This document shows positions 6,986 to 14,952 of a stretch of DNA of 37,280 nucleotides, piece after piece. This DNA comes from Sandaracinus sp. (GTDB lineage: Bacteria; Myxococcota_A; Polyangia; Polyangiales; Houyiibacteriaceae). The first letter of the stretch is position 1, and every line of letters begins with the position of its first letter. Location of the stretch: positions 1 to 37,280 of the forward strand of contig PABA01000017.1 of NCBI GenBank assembly GCA_002699025.1. The letters run 5' to 3'. Below the pieces are notes generated by a model. It was not told the origin of the DNA. It worked only from the letters and a program-made list of their open reading frames with translations, and searched no databases. The position numbers and the translations under genes are program-made.

Positions 6986-8362
6986 ATGCAGCCCCCCTAC
7001 CTGGAAGGCTCCTTCGCGCCCACGGACGCGGAGCACGACGCCGCGCTGACGGTGCTCGAGGGGGAGGTCCCCGCCGACCTCGCCGGCGCCTACGTGCGCA
7101 ACGGGCCCAACCCGCGCTTCGCGCCGATGGGCCGCCATCACTGGTTCGACGGCGACGGCATGCTCCACGCCGTGCGCTTCCGGGACGGCGAGGCCCGCTA
7201 CCGGAGCCGCTACGTGCGCACCGACGACTTCGAGGCCGAAGGCGAGGCGGGCGAGGCGCTCTTCCGCGGCCTGCTCGAGCCCGCGAAGGAGAACCCGACG
7301 GGGCGCTACAAGGACTCCGGCAACACGGACGTGCTGCCCTTCGGCGGCGAGCTGCTCACGCTCCACTACATGGCCGGCAAGGCCTGGCGCGTGGACCGGG
7401 AGAGCCTCGAGACGCGCGGCGCCCTGGCGTGGCCCGGCAAGCTCTCGGCGCACGCCAAGGTCGACCCGCGGACGGGCGAGCTGCTCTTCTTCGACTACGG
7501 CCCGAAGGCGCCCTTCCTCACCTGGGGCACGCTGCGGCCGGACGGCACGCACCAGGTCGTCGACCTCGGGCTCGAGGCGCCGACCTTCCCGCACGACATG
7601 GCCTTCACGGAGCGCTTCGCCATCCTCATGGAGCCGCCCGTCACGCTGAGCCTCGAGCACGCGAGGCGGTGGCGCTGGGGCGTCGTCGAGGATCTCGAGC
7701 GGCCCTTCCGCTTCCACCTCTCGCCCCGCGCCGGCGGCGAGGCCCGCACCTTCGAGGCCGCGGGCTGCTACCTCTATCACGTCTGCGACGCCTGGGAGGA
7801 GCGCGACGAGGAGGGCGGCTCCGTCGTGCTCGTCGGCTTTCGCTGCCCGCGCCTCTTCCCCGAGCCCGACCCCGCCGACGGCCCCTACCGCGTGATGATG
7901 GCCAACCTGCGCCTCCGCGCGACGCTCCACCGCTGGCGCTTCGATCTGCGCACCGGCGCCTGCGCGGAGGAGCCCCTCGACGACCTGAACGCGGAGTTCC
8001 CCACCGTCGACGATCGCCGCATGGGCCAGGGTGCCCGCTTCGCCTACGCGGTCACCATCCCCACCGATCGGCGGCGCGTGCGCTTCGACGGGCTGGTGAA
8101 GCACGACCTGCGCACCGGGGCGCGGCGCGGCGTCTTCGCCTGGGGGGAGAACCGCTTCGGGAGCGAGGCGCCCTTCGCGCCGCGCGTCGGATCGACGGGC
8201 GACGACGACGGCTACCTCGTGAGCTTCGTGCACGAGGAGGGCGCGGCGACGAGCGAGGTCGTCGTGCTCCACGCGGAGACCATGGAGCTCGCCTGCCGCC
8301 TCGCCGTGCCCCATCGCGTGCCCCTCGGCTTCCACGCCTGCTGGGCGGGAGACCCGGCGTGA
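6986..8362 (+). CDS. Carotenoid cleavage oxygenase (RPE65/CCD family)
   Basis: A 458-residue non-haem iron dioxygenase that would split a double bond of a carotenoid, apocarotenoid or stilbene-like substrate. The four histidines that hold the iron in this seven-bladed propeller family are present: His156 (SAHAKVD), His203 (FPHDMAF), His265 (YHVCDAW) and His450 (GFHACW). The N-terminal YVRNGPNP and WFDGDGMLHAV signatures are also intact, and the length is normal for the family. The start is the ATG after CTCCCCCTG with no strong ribosome site. The last bases overlap the next gene as GTGA, linking it to an SCP2-type thiolase. The substrate cannot be read from the sequence. Confidence 0.92.
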   Translation: MQPPYLEGSFAPTDAEHDAALTVLEGEVPADLAGAYVRNGPNPRFAPMGRHHWFDGDGMLHAVRFRDGEARYRSRYVRTDDFEAEGEAGEALFRGLLEPAKENPTGRYKDSGNTDVLPFGGELLTLHYMAGKAWRVDRESLETRGALAWPGKLSAHAKVDPRTGELLFFDYGPKAPFLTWGTLRPDGTHQVVDLGLEAPTFPHDMAFTERFAILMEPPVTLSLEHARRWRWGVVEDLERPFRFHLSPRAGGEARTFEAAGCYLYHVCDAWEERDEEGGSVVLVGFRCPRLFPEPDPADGPYRVMMANLRLRATLHRWRFDLRTGACAEEPLDDLNAEFPTVDDRRMGQGARFAYAVTIPTDRRRVRFDGLVKHDLRTGARRGVFAWGENRFGSEAPFAPRVGSTGDDDGYLVSFVHEEGAATSEVVVLHAETMELACRLAVPHRVPLGFHACWAGDPA

Positions 8363-9576
8363 CCGTCTTCGTCCTCGGGGGCGCCCAGACGGACTTCGCG
8401 CGCCGCTGGTCGCGGGAGGAGAAGGACCTCTTCGACGGGATGGGGGAGGCGCTCCGCGCGGGCGCCGAGCGGGCGCGGGTGGAGCTCGGCGAGGTCGACG
8501 TCACGCACGTCGGCAACTTCGTCGGGGAGCGCTTCCGCGGGCAGGGGCACCTCGGCGGCCTCGTCGCCTCCCTCGACCCGGCGCTCCGCGGCAAGCCCTC
8601 CTCGCGGCACGAGGCCGCCTGCGCCTCGGGGAGCGTGGCCGCGCTGGCGGCGATGGCCGACCTCGAGGCGGGCTACTACGACCTCGCCTGCGTCCTCGGC
8701 GTCGAGGAGATGCGCAACGTGCCGGGCGACGAGGCGGCCGCCCACCTCGGCGCCGCCGCCTGGGTCGGCCGCGAGGCCGAGGGCGCGCGCTACGTCTGGC
8801 CCTTCCTCTTCAGCGAGCTCCTCGAGCACGTCGACCGCGCGCACGGGGTGAAGGGCGAGCACCTCTGGGCCTTCGCGAAGCAGGCCTTCGAGAACGCCCG
8901 GCGCAACCCCGACGCGCAGACGCGGCGCTGGACCTTCGGCGACGCGAGCTTCACCGCCGACCGCGAGGCGAACCCGCCGATCGAGGGGCGCCTCCGGCGC
9001 CAGGACTGCGCGCAGATCACCGACGGCGCGGCCGCCGTCTTCTTCGCGGCGGAGCGCTTCGCGAGCGCGTGGGCGAAGCGACGCGGGGTCGACCTCGAGG
9101 CCGTGCCGCGGCTGCTCGGCTGGGGGCACCGGGTGGGGCCGATGAGCCTCCAGGAGAAGCTCGACGAGGGCGGCGCGTATCTCTTCCCGCACGTGAAGGA
9201 CGCGGTCGACCACGCGCGGCGCCGGGCGGAGGTCGCCGACGTGGGCGGCGTCGACGCCATCGAGCTGCACGACTGCTTCACCATCACCGCCTACGCGCTC
9301 ATCGAGCACCTCGGCATCACCGCGCCGGGGCGGGCCTTCGAGGCGATCGAGGATGGCTCGATCGCCCTCGGCGGCCGCATCCCCGTGAACCCGAGCGGCG
9401 GGCTGATCGGCCTCGGTCATCCGGTCGGCGCGACGGGCGTGCGCATGCTCGTCGACGCCTGGCGCCAGACCACGGGCCAGGCCGGGGAGATGCAGGTCGA
9501 GGGCGCGCGGCGCGTGCAGACGCTCAACATCGGCGGGAGCGCGACGACCGCCGTGAGCTTCCTCGTCGGGACGTAG
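8359..9576 (+). CDS. SCP2-type thiolase (acetyl-CoA acetyltransferase-like)
   Basis: A 405-residue thiolase starting at a GTG that overlaps the oxygenase stop (GTGA). The nucleophilic cysteine is Cys88 in EAACASGS. HDCF at 304-307 is the hallmark of sterol-carrier-protein-2 thiolases and supplies the second catalytic cysteine. GLGHPVGATG carries His354. The C-terminal CxG loop of ordinary thiolases is replaced by NIGGSATT, as expected in the SCP2 group. Such enzymes cleave or form 3-ketoacyl-CoA, often with branched or steroid side-chain substrates. Co-translation with a carotenoid oxygenase suggests beta-oxidation-like handling of an isoprenoid-derived acyl chain, but this is inference. It converges on the reductase-like gene across a large hairpin. 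Confidence 0.88.
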   Translation: MTVFVLGGAQTDFARRWSREEKDLFDGMGEALRAGAERARVELGEVDVTHVGNFVGERFRGQGHLGGLVASLDPALRGKPSSRHEAACASGSVAALAAMADLEAGYYDLACVLGVEEMRNVPGDEAAAHLGAAAWVGREAEGARYVWPFLFSELLEHVDRAHGVKGEHLWAFAKQAFENARRNPDAQTRRWTFGDASFTADREANPPIEGRLRRQDCAQITDGAAAVFFAAERFASAWAKRRGVDLEAVPRLLGWGHRVGPMSLQEKLDEGGAYLFPHVKDAVDHARRRAEVADVGGVDAIELHDCFTITAYALIEHLGITAPGRAFEAIEDGSIALGGRIPVNPSGGLIGLGHPVGATGVRMLVDAWRQTTGQAGEMQVEGARRVQTLNIGGSATTAVSFLVGT

Positions 9577-9661
9577 AGCGAGCGGTGCGTCACGTCCCGG
9601 GCTGGGCGAGCGAGGAGCCCAGTGCGCGGAAGGCTCGGGGCGAGATGGCGAGCTCGGCGTG

Positions 9662-9717
9662 GCCCGCGCGGACTTCGACGCGGGTGAGGGTCGTTCGGCG
9701 TCGGTGTCCGCGCGGGC
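9662..9717. terminator. Large bidirectional hairpin between convergent genes
   Basis: Outer arms GCCCGCGCGGAC (9662-9673) and GTCCGCGCGGGC (9706-9717) are a perfect 12-bp match. After a 2/2 internal bulge, CGACGC (9676-9681) pairs with GCGTCG (9698-9703), leaving a 16-nt loop. The structure ends eight bases before the stop of the minus-strand reductase gene and lies 85 bp after the thiolase stop, so it could stop transcription from both sides. Confidence 0.65.
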
Positions 9718-9725
9718 GGCCGAGA

Positions 9726-10937
9726 TCAGGCCGCGTCGCGCTCGATGGGCGCGTTCGAGGGGAAGCCCTCGCGGAGCACCTGCCAGGCGTAGCTCCGGGC
9801 GAGCTTGAAGACGTGCTGGGCGAGGCGCCCGTAGGCCTCCGTGCCGGCGGCGGCGAGCTGCTTCATGTAGGCGTGGCCGAAGAGCACGCGGAGCCAGCGG
9901 TAGGCCTGGGGGCCGTAGAGCATCTCGGCGAGGCGCCACTGGAACTTGAGGTTCCTGCCCTCCGGGGTCTTGCGGAAGCCGCGCTCGTAGCCGGGGATCG
10001 TCGGCGTGCCCGCGTCGAGCGCCTCCTTCAGGCGGCCCGCGGCGTAGCGCGAGATCTCCAGCGCCGGCGCGATGCCCTCGCCGAGGAGCGGGTCGATGCC
10101 CCAGGCCTCGCCGGTGAGGATCAGCCCCGGCCGGTGCGCCTCGGTCTTCGGCGACCAGTAGTGCTCGGGCCAGCCGGCGATCTTCTCGTCGACGCGGCGG
10201 AAGCCGCTCCGGGCGGCGTAGGCCTCGGTCCAGGCCTTCAGCGCGCTGCCGGAGGCGACGCCGCGCCCGTCCATCACGCCGAGCTTCCACAGGCCCGTCG
10301 CGCCCGGCTTGGGGTAGGGGAAGATCCAGCCGTAGCCGGGGATGCCGTCGAGGATCGGGTCGAAGTCGAAGTAGAGGGTGGTCGGGTCCCAGCGGCCGGC
10401 CTCGACGGGCTCGTAGACGGCCTCCACCAGGCGCCCGACGATGCCGCCCCGGAGCCCGGCGGCGCGCCGCACGACCCCGCGCGCGCCGTCGGCGCCGACC
10501 ACCCAGTCGAAGCCCTCGTGCTGGCGGCCGGCGAGACCCTTCCACTCGACGCGCCAGCCGCTCGAGGTGGGCTCCACGCCCGTGACCTGGCAGCGCTCGC
10601 GCACCTCGACCCCGGCGTCGACGCAGGCCTGCAGGAGCGTGTCGTCGAGGAGGGCCCGGTCGTAGAGCCACTGCACGTCGCGCTCGCGCACGGGGAAGCT
10701 GCCGAGGGCGCAGCGGAACTCGAGCCCGCGCGTCTCGCCGCCGCCGCCGGGCTGGCCGAGGAGCTCGCGGAGGGTCTCGGTGCCGCGGAAGGTGAGCGCG
10801 CCGCCGCAGAGCTTGGGCCGCGGGAAGGCGGCCTTGTCGAGGATCACCAGGTCGCCCGGGGCCACGCCGGCGCGGAGCGCCCAGAGCGCGAAGGCGCTGC
10901 CGCCCGGGCCACCCCCGACGATCGCGATCGAAGCCAT
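9726..10937 (-). CDS. Geranylgeranyl reductase-family FAD-dependent oxidoreductase
   Basis: A 403-residue flavoprotein of the p-hydroxybenzoate hydroxylase fold, in the geranylgeranyl reductase/halogenase-like group. The N-terminus ASIAIVGGGPGGSAFA holds the FAD Rossmann motif. PRPKLCGGAL (about 39-48) is the conserved K-x-CGG element of geranylgeranyl reductases, and VVGADGARG (about 146-154) is the second FAD/NAD contact. GEAWGIDPLLGEGIAPA is the C-terminal FAD motif. Relatives saturate isoprenoid chains or oxidise aromatic or lipid rings; the true substrate is unknown. The ATG at 10937 directly precedes the Rossmann strand. The frame is open far upstream only as noise. Its neighbours, a carotenoid oxygenase and an SCP2-type thiolase, make an isoprenoid-related role plausible. 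Confidence 0.85.
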   Translation of the reverse strand: MASIAIVGGGPGGSAFALWALRAGVAPGDLVILDKAAFPRPKLCGGALTFRGTETLRELLGQPGGGGETRGLEFRCALGSFPVRERDVQWLYDRALLDDTLLQACVDAGVEVRERCQVTGVEPTSSGWRVEWKGLAGRQHEGFDWVVGADGARGVVRRAAGLRGGIVGRLVEAVYEPVEAGRWDPTTLYFDFDPILDGIPGYGWIFPYPKPGATGLWKLGVMDGRGVASGSALKAWTEAYAARSGFRRVDEKIAGWPEHYWSPKTEAHRPGLILTGEAWGIDPLLGEGIAPALEISRYAAGRLKEALDAGTPTIPGYERGFRKTPEGRNLKFQWRLAEMLYGPQAYRWLRVLFGHAYMKQLAAAGTEAYGRLAQHVFKLARSYAWQVLREGFPSNAPIERDAA

Positions 10938-11132
10938 CGAGGGGACGATGACCCCAGCGCGCCCGGGAGGCCAGGGGCGATGCGCGGGCTCCGGACGGTG
11001 AGGGGCGGTCCGGGGCGGTGAGGTGCGGCGAGGAGCGGGGGATGCGGAGGGATGCGGTGGATGGGGAGGGCATGCGGGGGGAGGCACGGAGGGATGGAGG
11101 GGGACGGTTGACGGAGGGCCGCCCCGCCCCTT
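10938..11132. promoter_or_regulatory. G-rich divergent gap
   Basis: A 195-bp gap between the reductase-like gene and the amidase gene, needed for two outward promoters. From about 11029 to 11115 the plus strand is strongly purine- and G-rich, with GGATGCGG-like steps and runs of four to six G, and could form quadruplex structures. No promoter box stands out. Confidence 0.3.
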
Positions 11133-12716
11133 ATGAGCGCGATGGTCGTGTCCTCCCCTCTCCATGCGCGCAGCGCCGTCGAGCTCAAGCAGCTCCTCGA
11201 CGACGGCTCCCTCACCTCCGTCGAGCTCGTGGAGGCGCTCCACGCGCGCGCCGACGAGACCGAGCCCCGCGTCGGGGCCTTCGCGCACCAGTTCCGCAAG
11301 GCGGCGCTGGCGGACGCGGCGAAGGCGGATGCGGCGCGGCGCGCGGGCGGCGAGCTCGGGCCGCTCCACGGGCTGCCGGTCACGATCAAGGAGAACGTCG
11401 ACACGGAGGGCGTGCCGAGCACCATCGGCATGCGGGCGCGGCGCGGGGCCGTGGCGGCGGCCGACGCGGTGGTCGTGCAGCTGCTCCGGGAGGCGGGGGC
11501 CATCGTCCTCGGCAAGACGAACGTGCCGCAGACGCTGCTCTCGCCGATGGAGACGACCAACGCGCTCTACGGGACGACGCACAACCCGTGGAAGCACGGG
11601 CATGGGCCCGGCGGCTCGAGCGGCGGCGAGGGCGCGGCGATCGCGGCGGGCAGCAGCCTCTGGGGCGTCGGCACGGACATCGGCGGCTCGATCCGCGTGC
11701 CGGCGAGCTTCTGCGGCGTCTGCGGGCTGAAGCCGACCTGGCAGCGCTGGTCGAACCTCGGCTCCAACTCGGTGCTCGCCGGGCAGGAGTTCGTGCTCTC
11801 GCAGATCGGGCCCATGGCGCGGACGGTCGACGACCTGATCCTGCTCATGCGCGCGCTCGACGGCGGGCGCCACGCGGCGCTCGATCCGCTCGCGCCGCCC
11901 GTGCCCTTCGCCGAGCCCGGGAGCGTGGACCCGACGACGCTGCGGGTGGGCTTCTACGAGGACGACGGCTTCTTCACGCCGGCGGCGTCCGTGCGGCGGG
12001 CCGTGCGCGAGGCGGCCGAGCTCTTCGAGGCGGCGGGCTGCGAGGTGGTGCGCTTCGAGCCGCCGAACGTGGAGGAGCTGCTCTACCTCTACTTCCGCGG
12101 GCTCACGGCGGACGGCTCGGCGACGCTCTTCGAGGCGCTCGAGGGCGAGCCCTTCATTCCGCCGCTGAAGACGCTCGGACGCATCGCGCGCATGCCGCAG
12201 CAGGCGCGCAAGGGCGTGGCGAAGGCGATGGGCCTGATGGGCGAGGGGCGCGTCGCGAAGATGCTCGAGGCGCTCGGCGAGAAGCGGGTGAAGGACCTCT
12301 GGGTGCTGAATGCGCGGCGGACGGAGCTGAAGCGGGCGGAGGCGCGGGCCTGGGAGCGGGCGGGCGTGGACGTGGTGCTGGCGCCGACCTACGTGACGCC
12401 GGCGGCGCCGATGGGCATGAGCCACGACTTCACGCTCGGCTTCCTGAACCTGGCGCGCTACAGCCTGCTCGACCGGCCGGCCGGGAGCGTGCCGGTGACG
12501 CGGGTGCGGCCCGACGAGACGAAGCGCACCGTGCTCGAGGATCGGCTCGACAAGCGGGCGGCGCAGATCGAGGCCGAGAGCCACGGCATGCCCGTGGGCG
12601 TGCAGGTGGTCGGCAAGCCCTGGGCCGAGGCCGAGCTCCTGGCGGCGATGCGGCTCTTGCAGACGAAGGCGCGGGCGCGGGAGGACTACCCGGTGACGCC
12701 CGTGGACCCGCGCTGA
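11133..12716 (+). CDS. Amidase-signature family hydrolase
   Basis: A 527-residue amidase-signature enzyme that hydrolyses a carboxamide bond through a Ser-cisSer-Lys triad. All three residues are visible: Lys86 in LPVTIKENVD, Ser162 in PGGSSGGEGA, and the nucleophile Ser186 in TDIGGSIRVP. The 24-residue spacing between the serines equals that of fatty acid amide hydrolase and GatA. Length and C-terminal GMPVGVQVVGKPW match the family. GatB or GatC genes are absent, so it is unlikely to be the tRNA amidotransferase subunit; a fatty-amide or general amidase is more likely. Start choice is between ATG at 11133 and ATG at 11142. It is followed after 118 bp by the EEP hydrolase gene on the same strand. 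Confidence 0.9.
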   Translation: MSAMVVSSPLHARSAVELKQLLDDGSLTSVELVEALHARADETEPRVGAFAHQFRKAALADAAKADAARRAGGELGPLHGLPVTIKENVDTEGVPSTIGMRARRGAVAAADAVVVQLLREAGAIVLGKTNVPQTLLSPMETTNALYGTTHNPWKHGHGPGGSSGGEGAAIAAGSSLWGVGTDIGGSIRVPASFCGVCGLKPTWQRWSNLGSNSVLAGQEFVLSQIGPMARTVDDLILLMRALDGGRHAALDPLAPPVPFAEPGSVDPTTLRVGFYEDDGFFTPAASVRRAVREAAELFEAAGCEVVRFEPPNVEELLYLYFRGLTADGSATLFEALEGEPFIPPLKTLGRIARMPQQARKGVAKAMGLMGEGRVAKMLEALGEKRVKDLWVLNARRTELKRAEARAWERAGVDVVLAPTYVTPAAPMGMSHDFTLGFLNLARYSLLDRPAGSVPVTRVRPDETKRTVLEDRLDKRAAQIEAESHGMPVGVQVVGKPWAEAELLAAMRLLQTKARAREDYPVTPVDPR

Positions 12717-12834
12717 GCGAGGGCGCCGCGCCACGGGCGGTCGGGGCGATGTGGGCCGGGGCGATGCGCGCGGCCGGGGCGACGCGGGTCCGTGCGATGC
12801 GGGTCCGTGCGATGCGGCGGATCGGAGGGGCGCG

Positions 12835-13578
12835 ATGCTGCGGCTGATCACGTGGAACGTGAACGGGCTCGAGGAGCGGGCCATCGGGCGGCGCATGGAG
12901 AAGCTCTGCCTCGAGGTGCTGGTCGGCGGGGACCTGCGGGCGGCGCTCGAGGGGCGGGCGACGCGGCCGGCGCCGGACCTGATCGCGTTTCAGGAGATGA
13001 CGCGGCACACCTGGGCGGTGATGCGCGGGCACCTCGCGGCGGGGGGCTACCGGTGCTGGCCCGAGGGGCCGCGGGAGCGGGAGGACTGGTCGATGCTCGC
13101 CGTGCGGGCGCCCTGGTCCTTCGAGGAGGTGGCGCTGCGGGCCTTCGAGGAGAGCCCGCTCGCGCGGGAGGCGGTGGTCGCGACGGTGGCGCATCCGGAC
13201 GGGCGGGTGCTGCGGTGGATGACGGCGCACCTCGAGAGCCTGCGGAGCGGGGGCGAGGCGCGGCTGGCGCAGGCGCGGGAGATCGACGGGTGGCTGGCCG
13301 AGGCGGGGCCGCCGGGGATCTTCGCGGGGGACACGAACCTGCGGCGGGGCGAGTGGGAGACGCTGGCGGCGGGAGGCTTCCGGGCGCGGGATGCGTTCGA
13401 GCTGGCGGGGCGGCCGGCGAAGGCGCGGCACACCTGGGTGCACGAGGGGAGCCGGCGGGGGTTTCGGTTCGACCGGGTGTGGCTCGGGACCGGGTGGAGG
13501 CTGATGGACTTCGCGCTGCGGGACGCGGGGTGGGCGAGCGACCATCGAGGGGTCGAGTGCGCCGTCGAGCCGCCCTAG
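12835..13578 (+). CDS. Endonuclease/exonuclease/phosphatase (EEP) family hydrolase
   Basis: A 247-residue protein with all core EEP signatures: ITWNVNG (Asn8), FQEMT (Glu54, metal ligand), HLES (His132), AGDTNL (Asp166, Asn168) and SDHRGV (Asp236, His237). These enzymes use magnesium to cleave phosphodiesters or phosphomonoesters in DNA, nucleotides, phosphoinositides or sphingomyelin. The short size and lack of a signal peptide suggest a cytoplasmic enzyme in the TDP2/Ccr4-like branch, but the substrate is unknown. GGAGGGG four bases before the ATG fixes the start. The stop codon sits in the loop of a perfect hairpin. Confidence 0.85.
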   Translation: MLRLITWNVNGLEERAIGRRMEKLCLEVLVGGDLRAALEGRATRPAPDLIAFQEMTRHTWAVMRGHLAAGGYRCWPEGPREREDWSMLAVRAPWSFEEVALRAFEESPLAREAVVATVAHPDGRVLRWMTAHLESLRSGGEARLAQAREIDGWLAEAGPPGIFAGDTNLRRGEWETLAAGGFRARDAFELAGRPAKARHTWVHEGSRRGFRFDRVWLGTGWRLMDFALRDAGWASDHRGVECAVEPP

Positions 13579-13587
13579 CGGCTCGAC
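13564..13587 (+). terminator. Hairpin spanning the EEP gene stop codon
   Basis: GTCGAGCCGC (13564-13573) and GCGGCTCGAC (13578-13587) are perfect 10-bp arms with loop CCTA; the TAG stop starts in this loop. The hexamer array begins at the next base. Probably an intrinsic terminator that shares bases with the end of the coding region. Confidence 0.6.
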
Positions 13588-13622
13588 CCCGTGCCCGTGC
13601 CCGTGCCCGTGCCCGTGCCCGT
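13588..13622. repeat. CCCGTG hexamer array
   Basis: Five perfect CCCGTG units plus CCCGT directly follow the terminator hairpin. This is the longest uninterrupted pure array of the family in the window. Confidence 0.9.
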
Positions 13623-13630
13623 ATGTCTTC

Positions 13631-13768
13631 GGGAGGGGACGGGGTTTCGTCGCCTTCGACGACGAGCCTCGCTGGGCTCGGCGGGGGTCGGGCGCCCGCC
13701 TTCGGCGGGAGGGGACGGGGTTTCGTCGCCGTCGGCGACGAGCCTCGCTGCGCTCGGCGGGGGTCGGG
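13631..13768. repeat. Two copies of a 62-bp hairpin-rich block
   Basis: A block starting GGGAGGGGACGGGGTTTCGT and ending GCGGGGGTCGGG occurs at 13631-13692 and 13707-13768, with three or four substitutions. Each copy can form two small hairpins: around CGTCGCC (copy 2 pairs seven bases across GTC) and around CGAGCC/GGCTCG. A third hairpin (CCCGCC-TTC-GGCGGG) joins the copies. No coding function is seen on either strand; the long open frames here are GC artefacts. Confidence 0.75.
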
Positions 13769-13825
13769 GAACCGAGGCGCGTCGGGCACGAGGGAGTGCT
13801 CGTCGGGGCGTGCTCGTCGGGGCGT

Positions 13826-14140
13826 GCTCGTCGGGCCGTGAGGGAGGCGGGGCGCGACGGGGGGTCGTGCTCGTGTGTCGGGGATTCGGGTCCATCGAGC
13901 ACGAGCACGAGCACGTGCACGAGGACGAGGACGGGGGTGCGTCGTGCGTGAGGTGGGCTCGTCGGGCCGTGAGGGAGGCGGGGCGCGAAGGGGGGTCGTG
14001 CTCGTGTGTCGGGGATTCGGGTCCATCGAGTACGAGCACGAGCACGATTCGTCTGAAGAAACTCGGGGTAGCGGGGATCGACGTCGGGCGCGTGAGTTGG
14101 AGCACGTGCACGAGGACGAGGACGGGGGTGCGTCGTGTGT
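13826..14140. repeat. Direct repeat of an 87-bp block with GAGCAC/GAGGAC hexamers
   Basis: A block of about 87 bp beginning GCTCGTCGGGCCGTGAGGGA occurs at 13826-13912 and 13957-14043, period 131 bp. The first copy runs into hexamers GAGCAC (three), GTGCAC and GAGGAC (two) at 13897-13932. The tail (GCACGTGCACGAGGACGAGG) occurs again at 14103-14122. Together with the 62-bp blocks this fills the 653-bp gap between the EEP and phospholipase D-like genes. No gene is supported there. Confidence 0.75.
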
Positions 14141-14231
14141 GAGGGGTGGTGCTCGTCCGGCTCCGCTTCGGTCGGCGCGCCCCGGAAACTGGCCCCGTGG
14201 CGCCGCCCTCCCCCACGATCGCGGGTCCGCC

Positions 14232-14819
14232 ATGGCCGACTTCGCGGACCTCCTCGCGGGCACGCGCCCCGTCTCCCTCGCGCTCCTGCGCGACCGGGAG
14301 CACTACGAGCGCGTCGTCGCCGCCGTGCGCCGGGCGGAGCGGAGCGTCTGGATCGCGACGGCCAACCTCAAGGAGATGCTCGTCGAGGCGCCCTGGCCGC
14401 GCCGCCGCTACCGCACGGTGCTCGAGGACCTGAGTGAGCTCGCCCGCCGCGGCGTCGAGCTCCGGCTCCTGCACGCGGCGCACCCCTCGCGCCCCTTCCG
14501 CCGCTCCTTCGATCGGCTGCCGCTCCTCGTCGAGGGGGGCCTCGAGCTGCGCCTCTGCCCGCGCCTCCACTTCAAGGCCGTGATCGTCGACGGCGCCTTC
14601 CTCTACCTCGGCTCCGCGAACTGGACCGGCGCGGGCCTCGGCGCGAAGGGCGCCGAGCGGCGGAACTTCGAGCTCGGCCTGGTGACCGACGACGAGGCGC
14701 TCCTCGACGAGGTGCAGGCGCTCTACGACGGGCTCTGGCGCGGCGAGCCCTGCGCGCGCTGCCGGCTGCGGGAAGGCTGCGAGATGCCGCTGGACGTGTT
14801 CGCGTCGCTCGCGGGCTGA
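14232..14819 (+). CDS. Phospholipase D-like protein with a single HKD motif
   Basis: A 195-residue protein with one HKD catalytic motif: His113 and Lys115 (LHFKAVIVD), Asp120, then GSANWTG (Ser128, Asn130). One-motif members of this superfamily (Nuc-type endonucleases, minicardiolipin synthase-like enzymes) form dimers to build the active site and act on phosphodiesters in DNA or phospholipids. There is no signal peptide. A C-terminal CARCRLREGC cluster (174-183) could bind a metal or form a disulfide, an unusual addition. The start is the ATG just before DFADLLAG; the upstream frame encodes only repeat-derived residues. The gene follows the repeat-filled gap and converges on the hydrolase gene. 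Confidence 0.8.
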   Translation: MADFADLLAGTRPVSLALLRDREHYERVVAAVRRAERSVWIATANLKEMLVEAPWPRRRYRTVLEDLSELARRGVELRLLHAAHPSRPFRRSFDRLPLLVEGGLELRLCPRLHFKAVIVDGAFLYLGSANWTGAGLGAKGAERRNFELGLVTDDEALLDEVQALYDGLWRGEPCARCRLREGCEMPLDVFASLAG

Positions 14820-14909
14820 GGGGGCGGCGGCGTGCGGGGCGCGCGTCGGTCCGGGGGCTTGGAGGCAGGGGCGGAGGGGCTGCTGGGTTGCTCGTGGGGC
14901 TCGGTTTGC

Positions 14910-14942
14910 GGGCACGGGCAGGGGCACGGGCAGGGGCACGGG
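14910..14942. repeat. GGGCAC/GGGCAG hexamer array
   Basis: Five alternating hexamers (GGGCAC, GGGCAG) plus GGG end ten bases before the stop of the minus-strand hydrolase gene, in the convergent gap. Same composition as the array at 167-199. Confidence 0.85.
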
Positions 14943-14952
14943 TTCTCGGGCT

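Noticed and set aside
11133-12716. GatA subunit of the tRNA amidotransferase
   Set aside because: The catalytic triad is shared by all amidase-signature enzymes, and no gatB or gatC is adjacent.
10938-12896. N-terminal extension of the reductase-like gene
   Set aside because: The minus-strand frame is open far upstream, but it is antisense to the amidase gene. The Rossmann motif starts right after the ATG at 10937.
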